From positions 794,001 through 858,000 of the forward strand of contig NC_092458.1 in NCBI RefSeq assembly GCF_047495875.1: a stretch of 64,000 bases of DNA. The letters are read 5' to 3'. The notes beneath the pieces were generated by a model, which ran no database searches, was not told the DNA's origin, and saw only the letters and a list, made by a program, of their open reading frames with translations. The stretch comes from Pithys albifrons albifrons (lineage: Eukaryota; Chordata; Aves; Passeriformes; Thamnophilidae). Shown here piece by piece: positions 50,883 through 62,445 of this stretch (position 1 is the first letter of the stretch; each line of letters starts with the position of its first letter). The position numbers and the translations under genes are program-made.

Positions 50883-51625
50883 CACGGAATCATTAAGGTT
50901 GGAAAAGACCTCTAAGATGTCGAGTCCAACTGCTAGCACAGCCCCTCTATGTTACCACTAAACCATGTCCCTAAGCACCACACCTACGTGGCTTTCAAAC
51001 ACTTTTAGGTATGATGGTTCCACCACTTCCCTGGGCACCTTATTTCCAACACCTGACCACCCTTTCCTTGATGAAATTTTCCCTAATATCCAATTGAAAC
51101 CTCCCTGGTACAACTTGAGGCCATTTCCTCTTGTTTTATTGTTTCTTACTTGGGAGAAAAGACTGACCGCCAGCTCACTACAATTTCCTTTCATGTAGTT
51201 GTACAGAGTGGTAGGGTCTCCCCTGAGACCTTTTCTCCAGACTGGACACCACCAGCTCGCTCAGCTGCTCCTCAGACTTGTTCTCCAGACCCTTCCCCAT
51301 TTCCATTGCCCTTCTCTGGACTTGCTCCAGGACCTCAATGTTTTTCCTGTAGTGAGGAGCCCAAAACTGAGCACAGGATTTGAGATGTGGTCTCACCAGT
51401 GCTGAGCACAGCGGGACAGTCACTGCCCTGGTCCTGCTGGCCACACTATTGCTGGTACAGGCCAAGATGCCATTGGCATTCTTGGCCACCTGGGCACCCT
51501 CTGGCTCATGTTCAGCTGATTTTTGAGCAAGATTCTCACATCCTTTTCTGCTGGGCAGCTTTCCAGCCATCCTTACACAAGTCTGAGATGTTCCCAGAGG
51601 TTGCTGTGACCCAAGTGCAAGACCC
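50883..51625 (-). mobile_element. CR1 LINE, truncated 3' end
   Basis: An antisense CR1 beginning GGAATCATTAAGGTTGGAAA (eroded terminal repeat just before it). The minus strand frame at 51627-51178 keeps the ORF2 tail: [38 protein letters not shown] and SLEKR. Another frame has NNKTRGNGLKL. The frames are disrupted. It lies in the intron between two CFAP47 exons. Confidence 0.93.
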
Positions 51626-52422
51626 AAAACTTTCAGTTTTAATTAAAACTGTTGGCATTCACAAATTACTTAAATAACATCACTTCTATATATGAACAGA
51701 AATCTAAAAAAATGTCAAATCTTAAGTAATTTTAAAACCCTCAATGCTTCTTTAAAACAGTAAAACTAAATTACAGTATATTTATAACTGTGCAATCTAT
51801 TAGCTTATGTTCAGTAAATGTAGTGCATACAAGAAGCATTGCATTCATTTTGTGTGCATATCATTCTTTGGCCAGCTTGTGATGTTGGACTAATTTTTTT
51901 TTCCTAAGGACTTACTAGGTCTCTCAAAAACGACCCAGAAAACTGAAATATCTTCTTGTGAATATCTGCTTGTACTTATGAAACTTTCAATTCCTACCTT
52001 GATTCTAAAATCCTATGGTTTTCAGTTATAAATGGGCTTTTTAAAAACCTATGTGGTAAGGCATGAATGCAAATCAGGTAAAATAAAGGAAATATAATTA
52101 AAAAAATTATTCTAAATAATAATCAAAATAGTATTGTCATTTCTTTTAATGCAGACATTTATTAAAATATCCTGGAGGCTACAGGCTGTAATGTCAAACC
52201 CCAAAGCTGCTTTGCTACTGTATTAGGCAGTTCATCTTTCTGTCCTTCTTATTTGCATCTTAATGTACTGAAACTCCTGGAAGTCACTTGTCCTACTGTC
52301 TCATGAGACCAATTGGTCAGTGGTCACAGCCTGTGTAGTACCTATTAGGTAGATGATAACTTGGCTACCTTATAAAAGTGACTACAAATGGAGGATCATC
52401 CAGAAGATTTTTTTAATTCTTA
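51626..52422. other. CFAP47 intron
   Basis: Nothing recognised in this AT-rich stretch. Confidence 0.5.
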
Positions 52423-52550
52423 CAGAGTCAAAGCATCATACACCACTTTTGATTGGAGAGGACCAGTGGAGGTCATCTAATCCAACTCCCTGCTCAAAGG
52501 CAGGTTTAGTTAGATCAGATTGTTCAGGGACTTATCCTGTCAAATCCCAA
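52423..52550 (-). mobile_element. CR1 LINE 3' end, very short
   Basis: An antisense CR1 terminal fragment (GGAGAGGACCAGTGGAGGTC, ATCTAATCCAACTCCCTGCT, AGATTGTTCAGGGACTTATC). It is only about 130 bp and lies within the same intron. Confidence 0.8.
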
Positions 52551-53837
52551 ATATATCTGACTTTTATTCATAAATATTACTTAGCCATTTAAGAAAAATA
52601 ATATATAGAGTCAATTCAGGTAGCAAGACAAGCTGGGGAATAAAAAATGCTGTGGCACACAACATATGCACACATTAAATTAAAATATTTGATAAGCTTG
52701 TGTAATACAGACAAAGTAGTCCATTCCTACGTATAAGGCCAAGTATGTCACCAAAAGATGTGTTTCTAACTATTTCAGTAACTCTCCCTCATGGAAATTA
52801 TTTTAAAAGAGCTCTAGAAATTATCTAAACCCTGTTAAACAGGAAAAGAACAAAGGAGGAAGGGGATTACTTGAACTTGATGTACAATTATCTATTTTCC
52901 AGAATAATGATGGTGAATCAAGTTCCAGAACTGAAGGTTGAAACTAAATAAACATGGTATTGAAAAAGGGTTTCATTGTTCTTTTTAAAAACATTTTGCA
53001 TAATTACTCACCATGATATGGTTCTAAATTTATCATTAATACCTGAAGCTAAGTTCAGTTAATTTTTACAGAAACATTGGGTGTAATTCTAATGAAAGTG
53101 ACTTCTGGAAACTGAGAAGTATATGGTCAGCCCTTGTTTTTCATGTTGATTCCCATGACTCTAGAACATTCCATGCCATTTCTCTGGGAAAACTTTTACT
53201 TTTAGTCCTGGCACATAACTTGCTCCTTTTACTGTGCCAGTAAATATTGAAAGAACCATTGACAGTAACTACTGAAGTAAGCTTTAGAAAAACCAATGTA
53301 TAATCTAAGACTTAACAACTTTGTAATGAAAAAGACATCTTATATAAGCAGTAAATTAAAATCACTTCTGAGCTGGAAAAAGCTGGGTCATACTTCAAAC
53401 AGAAACTTGTGTGAGAATGCCTTTTATTTCTATTAAAGCTGAAGTTTGAATTATAGTATTCTTAAATTAAGAAATCAAAGAGTAACTTAATATTCTTTCA
53501 TTTAACTTTTGCATTCTTGTATTTGTTTGGTTTTGTTTCAGTCTTCCTTTCAAACTATCTATTTCAAACTATGTCTTAATTGCTATTTGCAACTGAACTA
53601 AAATAAAGACACATTTAATGATTAAAAGAGCAAGTGCTCTTGGGAACTAATTGTAGGAACAGTTTTGTTTGCTTAGCAATATTTTCTTCCACTCCATCTA
53701 AACAGAACAATGGAAACCGAAAGCTGAGGAAAAGCTGTTAGTTGTCTTCCTCCTTACTGGAATTTTGTCATTCTCTAAGCACACTTAACCTCTGTGTTTA
53801 ATTGCTTGGTTGTGCTTTACAAATAACATGATTTTAC
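52551..53837. other. CFAP47 intron
   Basis: AT-rich DNA with no recognised feature. Confidence 0.5.
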
Positions 53838-54006
53838 CTTTCTCTGGTTGTGCTATGCTGTTGAGCCAGGCAGAGAGTCAAACAAGGAGTAGAAATACCA
53901 CTGACTGGTGTATTTCCTGATGCAACTGCTGGAACTGATGCAAGAATTTCTGACACAGTGAATACAGATAATTCAGCCAATATCCAAACAGTTCAAGTCT
54001 TTGATG
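53838..54006 (+). pseudogene. CFAP47: CFAP47 exon with in-frame TGA or lost acceptor
   Basis: The donor GATG followed by GTAAGA is strong. The frame reads ARQRVKQGVEIPLTGVFPDA then TAGTDARISDTVNTDNS. Similarity to CFAP47 ('AVIxCQARxRV' followed by 'LTGxxPxAT') extends upstream of ARQRV to about 53838, but the codon expected to be glutamine is TGA (53862-53864), and no acceptor AG is seen at the ancestral start. A fallback acceptor at TTGAG (53861-53865) would keep phase 1 and skip the stop, at the cost of about nine residues. Confidence 0.75.
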
Positions 54007-57000
54007 GTAAGAATAAAAAGATTTGACATCACACTATTTGAGGAACATTGCAAATAAGGCAAGTACTTCACCAAATGTGCATTCTGCCATGAAAATGGGT
54101 GAGGTTCAGACAAATTGTCCCAGTCCATATGTCTACTGTTTTGCAAACATGGGGTATTTGTTTAACAGTATGTCTGCAGCCATAGGCACCTTTGAACCTG
54201 AACCTTTCTATTTTTCTGTGTCTGTCTTGGATGTGACGTTTTCATGCACACAATCTCTGCTTTGGAAGAGGAAAACCTGCACAAAATCTAAAGGTGCTAA
54301 AACATGTCTGTGTAAGTATCACAGGGAAACATTTATCTGCTGATTGTCCCTGTTTGTTCCCAGCAGCAGGCCAAGATCTGCAGCAAAATGGATTGAAGAA
54401 GGAGGGCTTGTTTGAAAGAAGTGATAAAGGATGGCTTCCACTGACTGTTAATCTGCTGAGAACACAGTGAAAATCATTTTCTTCAGAGATACACCAGCCT
54501 TTCATATTATACCTTTCCTTGAAACAGAATGGTACAACACATAAGCAGTAAGAAACAGATGCTTGTTACTGTTGTATCTCTGGTATTTCTGTTAATAGAT
54601 GTCTTACCAGTCATAGTTACTACAATAAATTATGAACTTTTGAAACTTAGTGTTATGACACACAGCATGAGACAGCCTAATGTGTGTTTAACTTAGCTGT
54701 AAATGAGGAAAGGGATCTCATCTGGACTCAAACCTTAAGTGTGTAATGCATTGGAAAGGTCATAAAAGAGGAATTTACAGATGTTGCTGTGACTGCAATG
54801 AGGTGATCAGTTGGAGGGGAAGGCAGACTTGGCTTTTGTGCCTCATTTCTGCCAATTACAGCCTTTTCCAATGGAGGCTTTGCAGGACTAACAAGTTACA
54901 GAAACTGTCCTGTCAAATGTCTATGAAAAACTGGATAGCTGTAAATGGTAAATCAAGATGCATTTCATCCTTCCTGTAAGGGTGATTGGTACATAATTAT
55001 GCCCATGCTCTGAACTGATAAAGGTTGTCTCATATCAGCCATCACTGTCCAGGTATTTAAACAGATTTTATTTCTATGTATTTAAGGTAATTTGATGTCT
55101 GATATTTAATAAAGTTATGATGTTATTTTTGCTGTTATTTATAATGCTGTCCATAAAGCACTTCTGTACCTGTATGAAGAAATTCAGAGAAAGGTATATT
55201 CAACTACAGGCAGGTCTTTTGGGATTCTTGTGCAATTTGTTTATTCTGCTAATATTACCAGGGAGATATGACATTTTACAGTGAGAAATAGATATTTAAT
55301 TCTAAGATAAAATTTATTTCTTACTGCCTAGGTGATAATGTCTACTTAAATGTTAGGATGTTTTTGACCACCAGGCTTCCTTTTATTTATTTCCTTTATT
55401 ACTCCTGTAATTCTCTTTTTGCTGTTCACATGAGTATTTACTTGAAAACTGTATTAAAGTGGTTTAATCTACTGGACAATAATGTATTCTGTCTGTCTCT
55501 GATTTTGCTAGTGAGGCATAACTGCATATTTAAAGTTCATTCCCCACTGTCTGCTGTGTTCCATCAATGTGTGTGTGAAGACTCCTGGAAGACAGTGGAG
55601 TAGCAGGAAAAGGGCAACTGTCAAATGGAAGCTGACTGGGGGTATGAAGAAAGATATTTCACAAGATTTGGAAGATCAGGATTAGATGTCTGGTAGAAAT
55701 ACATAGTTAATGCCTGGTTCTGTACTCTCTGTTTTAACAGTTTGGAAACTCTTAGATCAAGAGGGGAAGACATCTTAGGTGTCAGGGCCACAATGGACAC
55801 AGCCTTGAAAAATTATCAGAACCAGTGTGTCAAATGAGTGCAGGAGTGCAGTATGTTACATTCAGCATCAAGTGAAAATAATTAAACTGTTTTATGAAAA
55901 TCATTAATCTGGCTTATTAAAAGCATGAAACTGCAAATGGCTGGGCTTCCATTGGATGTTTATATTTGATGTTTGTGCTGCCCTCCTCTATTAAATGGCT
56001 GTGAGTAAGACCAGCCTGGTGAAAGGGAGGTGAGGAAGGCCAGGTAAGTGACTTCATTTGCATCTCTGTTTTATTTTCTCCATCCAAGGGAAAGCCTGTG
56101 GAATGGAGACAGGCATATTTGCAGTCTGAGCATCTTTCCATCACAGCTTTAAATTCCATCTGTCTCGCTGGTAATGGGAGGCAGCGTCATAGTGAAGAGA
56201 GTCCCTTGAGAACGTCCTCCCCCTTGCCATTGATGTGCCACCAAATCTGCTGCAGGTCACGCACTATGTGTGGAAAGTCAGGTAGCTTGATCTCCTCTAG
56301 GTATCCACAAGAGACTGCAGCCTCACAGGCCAGTGGCCATCAGATTTTTCTCATCAGAAAACACATTATATAATGAGCAGGGCTTCAGTGAAATCAAACA
56401 CGTTTCAAAACCAGGAGGAAGGTACAAAGGCAAAATAAAATGACAGTGTGAAACTCTCTTCGAGGTCAGATGTATCCAGCTGGCCTTTCACAGTACCTTC
56501 GTTAGATATCATGCCTGCCTACAAATGTCTTTGTTATTAACTCTTTTGAAGCTTGAATACGGGTTCTTTTCCACTAAAAATTCATGTAAATTTCTGAGAT
56601 TCTTATTTTGCAAACCTGTTAGACCAGTCTTTTAATATTTAGATGCATGACATCTATTAATTAGTGTTATAGTAAATCTAACAGTCAGAAAAACCCACAT
56701 TTTCCCAATTCATATGCTCAGAATGTAAAGTCCTTGGAGTTTTCATACTATCAGTCTTATGAGTCATAAAATACTTTTTTTAAAAAGTGGCCTATATACT
56801 TTTATCTTAGAGGCTATTTAAACAAACCAAGCACTTTTATTCTAGTGTTTTTTAAGAAGTGTCCTTATTAGCACTTGAAAATAAATGACAGTCAAGTCAT
56901 AAAACTGTATAGCTGAAAAACCTGATTATTCTTTGAACATAGCTGTTTCAGTAATTCTACATACATGAGTGTTTCCTCAAAATGTAATACCCATTTGGAA

Positions 57001-58811
57001 ATCTTTATTTGCACAAATCAAAACACTGAAAGACTGAGATTTATTGTCTTTCAAAAGGAGAAATGTTTAATGCTTTAAAAAATTGTCTTGGAATAACTAC
57101 CTCACAACATATTCTTACCTCAAAACATGTAATATGAATATTTAATTTCTTCTAACTAAAGGTTCTATATAACTATGTCAAATCAAAACCAAATGTCTTT
57201 GGATACTAAAACCAACATACTCCAAATCATGCCGTCCTTTCTCTCCCACTGATTGCCAGTGTCTGAATCTTCATGTTCAAGCATTTGTCCAGGGTGACCA
57301 GTAGGAGCCTTGGGCTATGTTGGAACCTGAATGCTTGGCATAAATGCAATATTTTTCAAATAGAGAAACGGGAAAGCATTGGGCAATGTAGGATGACACT
57401 AAATTTTATAAATTGTAGGAAAAATGTTCACGTATAATTTAATTGTAGCAAAGTACATTTATTGTAAAAAAGTACATTTATTACAGTTGGATTATTACAT
57501 GAAAATCCTATGTATTTGGTATTCAGTGTGTATCCACTATGAGTGATAGCCCCAGATGTTGGTTATAATATTTTGCTTACATCTGTGTGCCTCTAATATG
57601 GTGTAAACTGTAGAGACATCTCTGGAGGGTTTACTTTAAAGTTAGTAATGCTTCAATATAAGCTGTTACATTTCTAAGGGTTAATATGTGTGTTACAAAC
57701 ATAAGGCAACAAATTCACACCTTTTGTCAGCTGATGAAGTAAGAAGAAAGAATTTGAACATTTCAGAGAAGGAGGAAGGTCTAAAAGTGTAAGAAGGCTT
57801 AAGACTCACTTAAATTGGGGTAGTTTTGCAGATTGGTAGAACCAAAGTAAGCTTTTTTTCCTGACTACCTCACAGTGCATTGTCTCTTTGACTTTTTATA
57901 TAAACAAAATGTAGACTGTATTTTTGAATTCCAAGTTGGTAGGCCTTGGGAATTAACTCTGCAGCTGACTGGCCCTCTGTAGCCAGGATATCTATAAAGG
58001 GACGGACACACAGAAGTTCTGTACAACACACTGTGCTCAGCTGTGCAAATTCAAAACGTGCCCTGAGATACATGGTCATAGTAAATGAAACCTCCTACAG
58101 GATTTAGTGGCTGTGTTAAAGAACTTCTCATCCACAAAAGGTGTAAAACTTTTAAACAGATTAGCAGCTTGTGATTCTTTTCCTCATGCAAATCTTCCCC
58201 TGTGCACAAATTCCTGCTGTTTACTGAATGTCTCAGTTTTCTTTATTACAGCTGGAGGCGACATTTGATTCAAGAAGCTCAGCTATTTATTCTTATGTCA
58301 TTGCTACTTGGCCATATCATAGAGGCTACATGAAATAAAAGAAGAAGCTACTGGTGATATCTTCACTTTGTATTCTGTTTCTGAGGCTTGCAGCCATCAG
58401 GGGCACTGATGTCCTCAACAATTTCATTCTTTTTTATTTTTTCCTTTGAGATTGTCCCAGTGGTATTACTCAAAAATAGTATTACATTCTTGCAATTTTC
58501 GTTTGGCTGATGCACTAGAAATGTCTCACTGTAACACAGAAGTGGTAACTAAAACATTATTGCTGTTATCCTTTGCATATCCTAAGTAAGGTTTCCAGCT
58601 TCCATTTTGCTGGAAACTCTATAGCTTGTCATAAGAAATGGGAAGATTTTGCTGTGCAATTAGAAGCAAATCAGTCAAGTTTTAGATAATTACTCGTTTT
58701 ATTACTCTGTCATTTTTAGTAACAAATGAAAGAACTGCAACTCACAGGCAGCCAACTGTGAGAAAAAGGCTGATCTTTTTCTCTTCTATCATTTAGGTTT
58801 CTCTGCAACAG
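54007..58811. other. CFAP47 intron
   Basis: Nearly 5 kb without recognised repeats or exons. Phase and alignment suggest the flanking exons were adjacent in the mRNA. Confidence 0.5.
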
Positions 58812-58970
58812 CGGAGTTTGGTATGAAATGAAGTATTAATCAAATGAAATGGAAAGATCTCAGCTTGAATCTTTGGTTGATAGGCACGTGATTCATAAAG
58901 AATGGAATACACAATCCAGAGTTGTGACACTGATCTTTAATCTAGTGTTTGCACCCAACAAACCAACAAG
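58812..58970 (+). pseudogene. CFAP47: CFAP47 exon with 1-bp deletion and TAA
   Basis: The acceptor is TCTCTGCAACAG and the donor is AACAAG followed by GTGAGC. The frame reads YEMKY, stop (TAA at 58837-58839), SNEMERSQLESLVDRHVIHK and, at the end, VVTLIFNLVFAPNKPT. The landmark 'SLVFNIVFAPNKP' and the upstream 'YEIxYES…SQLES' identify CFAP47; the stop replaces the glutamate codon. One base seems missing near 58820, since 159 nt are present where phase continuity needs 160. Confidence 0.88.
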
Positions 58971-60410
58971 GTGAGCTCCTATTCCTTTTTACCAACAGAA
59001 TATGTAGTGAAATCCTGTCTGATAACTCTGAGCTGTATAAGGGCCTCTCTGCATTCTTTTCTTCATTTCGTTTTCACCTCTGAGATTTATTATTAAAGAT
59101 CTTCTCTCTTTCTGCTTCTCGGTGTGGTACCTTTGGTGTGAAAACTGACACTGTTTCTATTTTAATGCCTGTGAGATGGTTCTGTTGGGTTACTTGCCTA
59201 GTCTGTGTGTGCATCATTTTACTTCTAACCATTGGAGTATTGAAAGACTTCCAATGAAAACCAGTTGTTCTCAAAATTCACAAATGATCCACAGACAAGA
59301 GAGTCTATCAGTCCTGGAGAACTTTTCCTTTTCCCATATTGTTTGGCTGGGTGGGATAGTTGAATTTGAATATAGTAACAATAATCCACAGGAAAAAATT
59401 ATCCTCTTTTGTAGCTGTGATGTGAGAAATGTTGGATTTTCTTTGATGTGCATTAGTACATCCCATTTCTTTAGAAGGAAACTATAGAAGGGACATCCTT
59501 TTGGATAGAGGGAAGTTGTGTCTTCCTTTTGAAGCAGTGAAATGTGTAGTGGGAGGAGATTTGAAAGAAGCTACAGTAAAAGGCAGGCACAGAGTAAATT
59601 CCAAGTCTTAACATTGCCCGTAGTTTTAGGGAGAAGTCACTGATAAATATCACAGATTACATGCAAAGAGATGATCTTTAGGATGCAGGAGGTTACTCTT
59701 GATTTGCAGAGGTCCAAAAGGTTAATGAAATAAAGAACAAACTTTTAGGAAAAATTATCCACCCAGTGTCATTGTGTCAGAGAGGGATTTATTGAGAGAC
59801 CCCCTTTATTTTCTTATTTTCTGTTTTGGTTTGGGTTTATTTTGCTGTTGTGTACTTGAGACTTATCAGGCTTCATGCAGAGACCAAATAACTGCAATTA
59901 ATTAGTCTCTTTGTCTTCAGAATCTACAGCACCAACTCTTCTCTTAGACAGTCTGAAGACATCAGTCCATAATTTTTCTAAAGTTGATGGACTTTCATCA
60001 CATCTATTTGATTATAATATAATATGAAATGCTAACATTTTCTGGACAAAATTCTCCTCTAACACCACAGTAAATAAAGAATAATTAGTAAAAAAGATTT
60101 ATTTAAATTTCTTGAGAGAGAGTAAGCCGAAGAATAAAATCTCATGGCTGTGCCAGTCATTTTGCTTTCATATTATGTTCCATCTTGTACTTTGCTGAAA
60201 ATATCCAGTGCAATTTAGTCTGTGTTCAAGTCAAGTACACCTGGTACATACTATGCCTTGGAAAATTAAAGATATATTCCAATTTATAGCAATTTGTAGC
60301 TAATTTTACTGGAGTTTACTTCTACATATTCCAGCCTTTTTTTGAACACTAATTGCTCATATTTTGTAACATTTTCCTATGTATTGAATATTTTTATCTG
60401 AGATTTTAAG
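58971..60410. other. CFAP47 intron
   Basis: AT-rich intron with no recognised repeat. The frame at 59176-59487 lacks splice context. Confidence 0.5.
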
Positions 60411-61182
60411 GATCAAGGTGACTCTTGTAGTCCAATGGACTACAGGAAGTATTTGAAAGTTTCCAATGCTGTTCATTTCTATGGAGCCAGTGGTTGAGTG
60501 TCACAGTCTTGGTCTCTTTCGGGAAGGGACCAACCAGCGACGGGGTTCGCAGACTGCCTGCTGAGCTGTCGTTCGCGGCTATCCCTTGACCCAAGGTATG
60601 GTTTGCCTCGCGAGCTGAGAACAAACACCAAGGAGCCAAGGGTGGTCTGACCTGATCCGAAGATCCAGGCTGATCCAACTTTATTGGGGGAAAACAGGGG
60701 TTTATATAACTTGGGATAGGGAAGGTTCTGGAAGAGGGGTGGAGCTGAGGCGGAGCATGCAAATCCACCTCAGCCCATAGGGTAGGCAAACTAGGGGGGA
60801 GTGAACTTGGGCGTGGACTGGTGACAGGCAGGGCCAGGGCCGCCCCCTAGAGGGAGCTGGCCAATGGTAGCTGTCTCCTTGTTGCTGGGCACCTGCCTGC
60901 CTGGGGGGAAGGTTCTGGAACTGGGAGAGCAGTAGACATCTTTATTTCAATAAAAGTGGGGAAATAACTGATAACTGGGAAAAGTCCTTGTTGTTATGTC
61001 ATTGTCCGGGTTCATGGGGGTCTTCCTGGACCTTCCACACGTCGAACTCCGTACGGCGATCCTTTGCCTTCCTCCATTCCTGCATGTCCATATATTCCCC
61101 ATCTCCAACAGTTGAGGTCATTGACATTAAAGGAGTTGGCCTGAGTAAGGAATCTGGAGTTGAGTTAATGTTACAAGCCAAA
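60411..61182 (+). pseudogene. CFAP47: CFAP47 exon split by an LTR, with in-frame TGA
   Basis: The exon starts after GATTTTAAG in the phase required by the preceding exon. The left part (60411-60498) reads IKVTLVVQWTTGSI, stop (TGA at 60454-60456), KFPMLFISMEPVVE. The right part (61117-61182) reads VIDIKGVGLSKESGVELMLQ. They are separated by a solo LTR plus one TSD copy. Removing the insertion rejoins the two parts exactly in frame, giving 154 nt that end in phase 0 at a GTAAAA donor. CFAP47 has tryptophan where the TGA is ('TGGIWRFPM') and the same 'DVINIEAVGLNKES' landmark. Confidence 0.9.
60493..61116 (-). mobile_element. Solo LTR, 612 bp, 6-bp TSD (ERVK/ERV2-like), copy 2
   Basis: The LTR is 60499-61110, with perfect GTTGAG repeats at 60493-60498 and 61111-61116. 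On the minus strand it runs TGTTGGAGATGGGG… to …GACTGTGACA. The TATATAAA box (60701-60708 on +) and AATAAA signal (60680-60685) are kept. It is the same length and orientation as the copy at 27193-27804, with long identical blocks and divergence mostly in the U3-side 150 bp. It lies inside a coding exon of CFAP47. Confidence 0.95.
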
Positions 61183-61958
61183 GTAAAAATATTTATGTTC
61201 AAGTATTTATGCAATTTTCTGAACATACAACTCACACTCAAAAACAATGGTTAGAATAGATTTGGGCAACAGAAACATAACTGGGCCACAGCTGTTTCAC
61301 CATTAATTTCAAGTGCTGCATTGTTTAAACAACAAATGTGATTTTGAAGTTGTACTGTTGAAAAAATAAGCATTCTGTATTTGGGCACTGGCTTCTCAAG
61401 AGAAGATTTGTGGAATAGATCCAAACATTTATGTTATGGCTCTAGTTTTCCCTTAAAAGGCTTGTGTGTGTGTTAAAATGCATATTACAATGTGAGGGAA
61501 AGTGTGTTGGGCTATTGAAGGCTCACTATGAAAGCCTTAATATTTTTACTAACAGATTTTTTAAAAGTACTTAATACTTACACCAAGAACATCCATATGC
61601 TGAAATACTTGCATAATTCTTTAGTATTTTGTTGCTCTCTTTTAAAAAAAGTCCTGCAGAAATCCCTGTTAATATCATTTTTACATATTTTAGTTATTTT
61701 CTCAGACTTTCACCCTGTTATATCAAACTCACAGTGTCATTTGTATACATCCAGAAGTGAAAGAATGAATTGTGTGGGAATGATAGATAAGATTTTAAAT
61801 AGTAAAGAGTGAACCTGAAAGAATCATGGTACTTACAATCTATTTAGCTGATGGAAGTTTTTAAGTTTCTTTTTTTGCTTTAAAATTAGCTATTCTTACC
61901 ATATATCTGGAAAGTGTGCCAGACATGCAGATGGATTGACACTTAACTTTTATTGTAG
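61183..61958. other. CFAP47 intron
   Basis: No repeat recognised. The + strand frame at 61528-61812 has no splice or family support. Confidence 0.5.
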
Positions 61959-62068
61959 ATCCATCCTTTTCTAGCATTACTCTCAGGAAGTCTCTTTGGT
62001 TCCAGTCAGGTTTTTATTTATGAGGTTATTTCCAAAAGCAGTGCCACTAAGATGTACAGTTGTTCCAG
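61959..62068 (+). pseudogene. CFAP47: Possible degenerate CFAP47 exon
   Basis: After the acceptor TTTTATTGTAG a phase-0 frame reads IHPFLALLSGS. This resembles the CFAP47 stretch 'RHPEPFTAYFLPGS' with two residues missing. A shifted frame then gives LVPVRFLFMRLFPKAVPLRC, reminiscent of the 'LLPIGSxGTxxxVGFxPxxYxxxxKA' part of the last ASH domain. Several deletions would be needed. The position is right (next exon, correct phase), but the match alone is weak. Confidence 0.38.
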
Positions 62069-62445
62069 GTTTTAGATGTCTGTCAGTGATGATAATTACT
62101 GAGGACTCTGAAAAAGGCTCCTATCACAGTGTTCAAGTTAACAGCTTCCATAGAATGGGCTGTTTCAGGCACAAAAGGAAAGCAATTGCTCTGGCAATAC
62201 TGTAATCTCCTGGTAGGTATTTGATGGTAGTGAAGATACCAAATGTTCTCCAGAAAGGTATTATAAAACCTCAGTCATTATAGTTATATAAAGAATAAAC
62301 CATAATGCAAGACAGACTTTTTTTGCCCTTAAACAAATTCACACCTTATTTTATATAAGTGTTTGCCACATACATATCAAATACAAAACATAACGTATGT
62401 ACTAAATAAATTCCATATTGTAAATGATACCAGCAACTGCACCCA
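62069..62445. other. Unassigned
   Basis: Nothing recognised. An open frame runs into this stretch from 61996 but degenerates without a family match. Confidence 0.45.

Larger units (their letters stand above)
9569..62068 (+). pseudogene. CFAP47: CFAP47-like locus, C-terminal part, decayed at its 3' end
   Basis: Nine dispersed + strand exons match the C-terminal region of cilia- and flagella-associated protein 47 in collinear order and with compatible splice phases. CFAP47 is a giant ASH/MSP-domain protein of motile cilia and the sperm axoneme. Recognisable segments include VPVQVCPSATGEC, SFQNPASEN, LAIPVPFVPEKMKMYEAEV, IPEAPQQKS (after a frameshift), LIFNLVFAPNKPT, KFPMLFI and DIKGVGLSKES. 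The two 5' exons are intact. The downstream exons carry stops at 49136, 53862, 58837 and 60454, one-base deletions near 49850 and 58820, probable loss of a donor (about 48377) and an acceptor (about 53839), and an LTR at 60499-61110. The true 5' end lies left of the window, and the last exon may lie beyond the right edge. It is either a unitary pseudogene or a gene now ending earlier. A decayed segmental copy is the alternative. Confidence 0.82.

Noticed and set aside
58254..58350. Exon-like stretch after a strong acceptor, reading EATFDSRSSAIYSYVIATW
   Set aside because: In the phase required by the preceding CFAP47 exon it stops after five codons. The exon at 58812 follows directly in phase and sequence order, so no exon is needed here.
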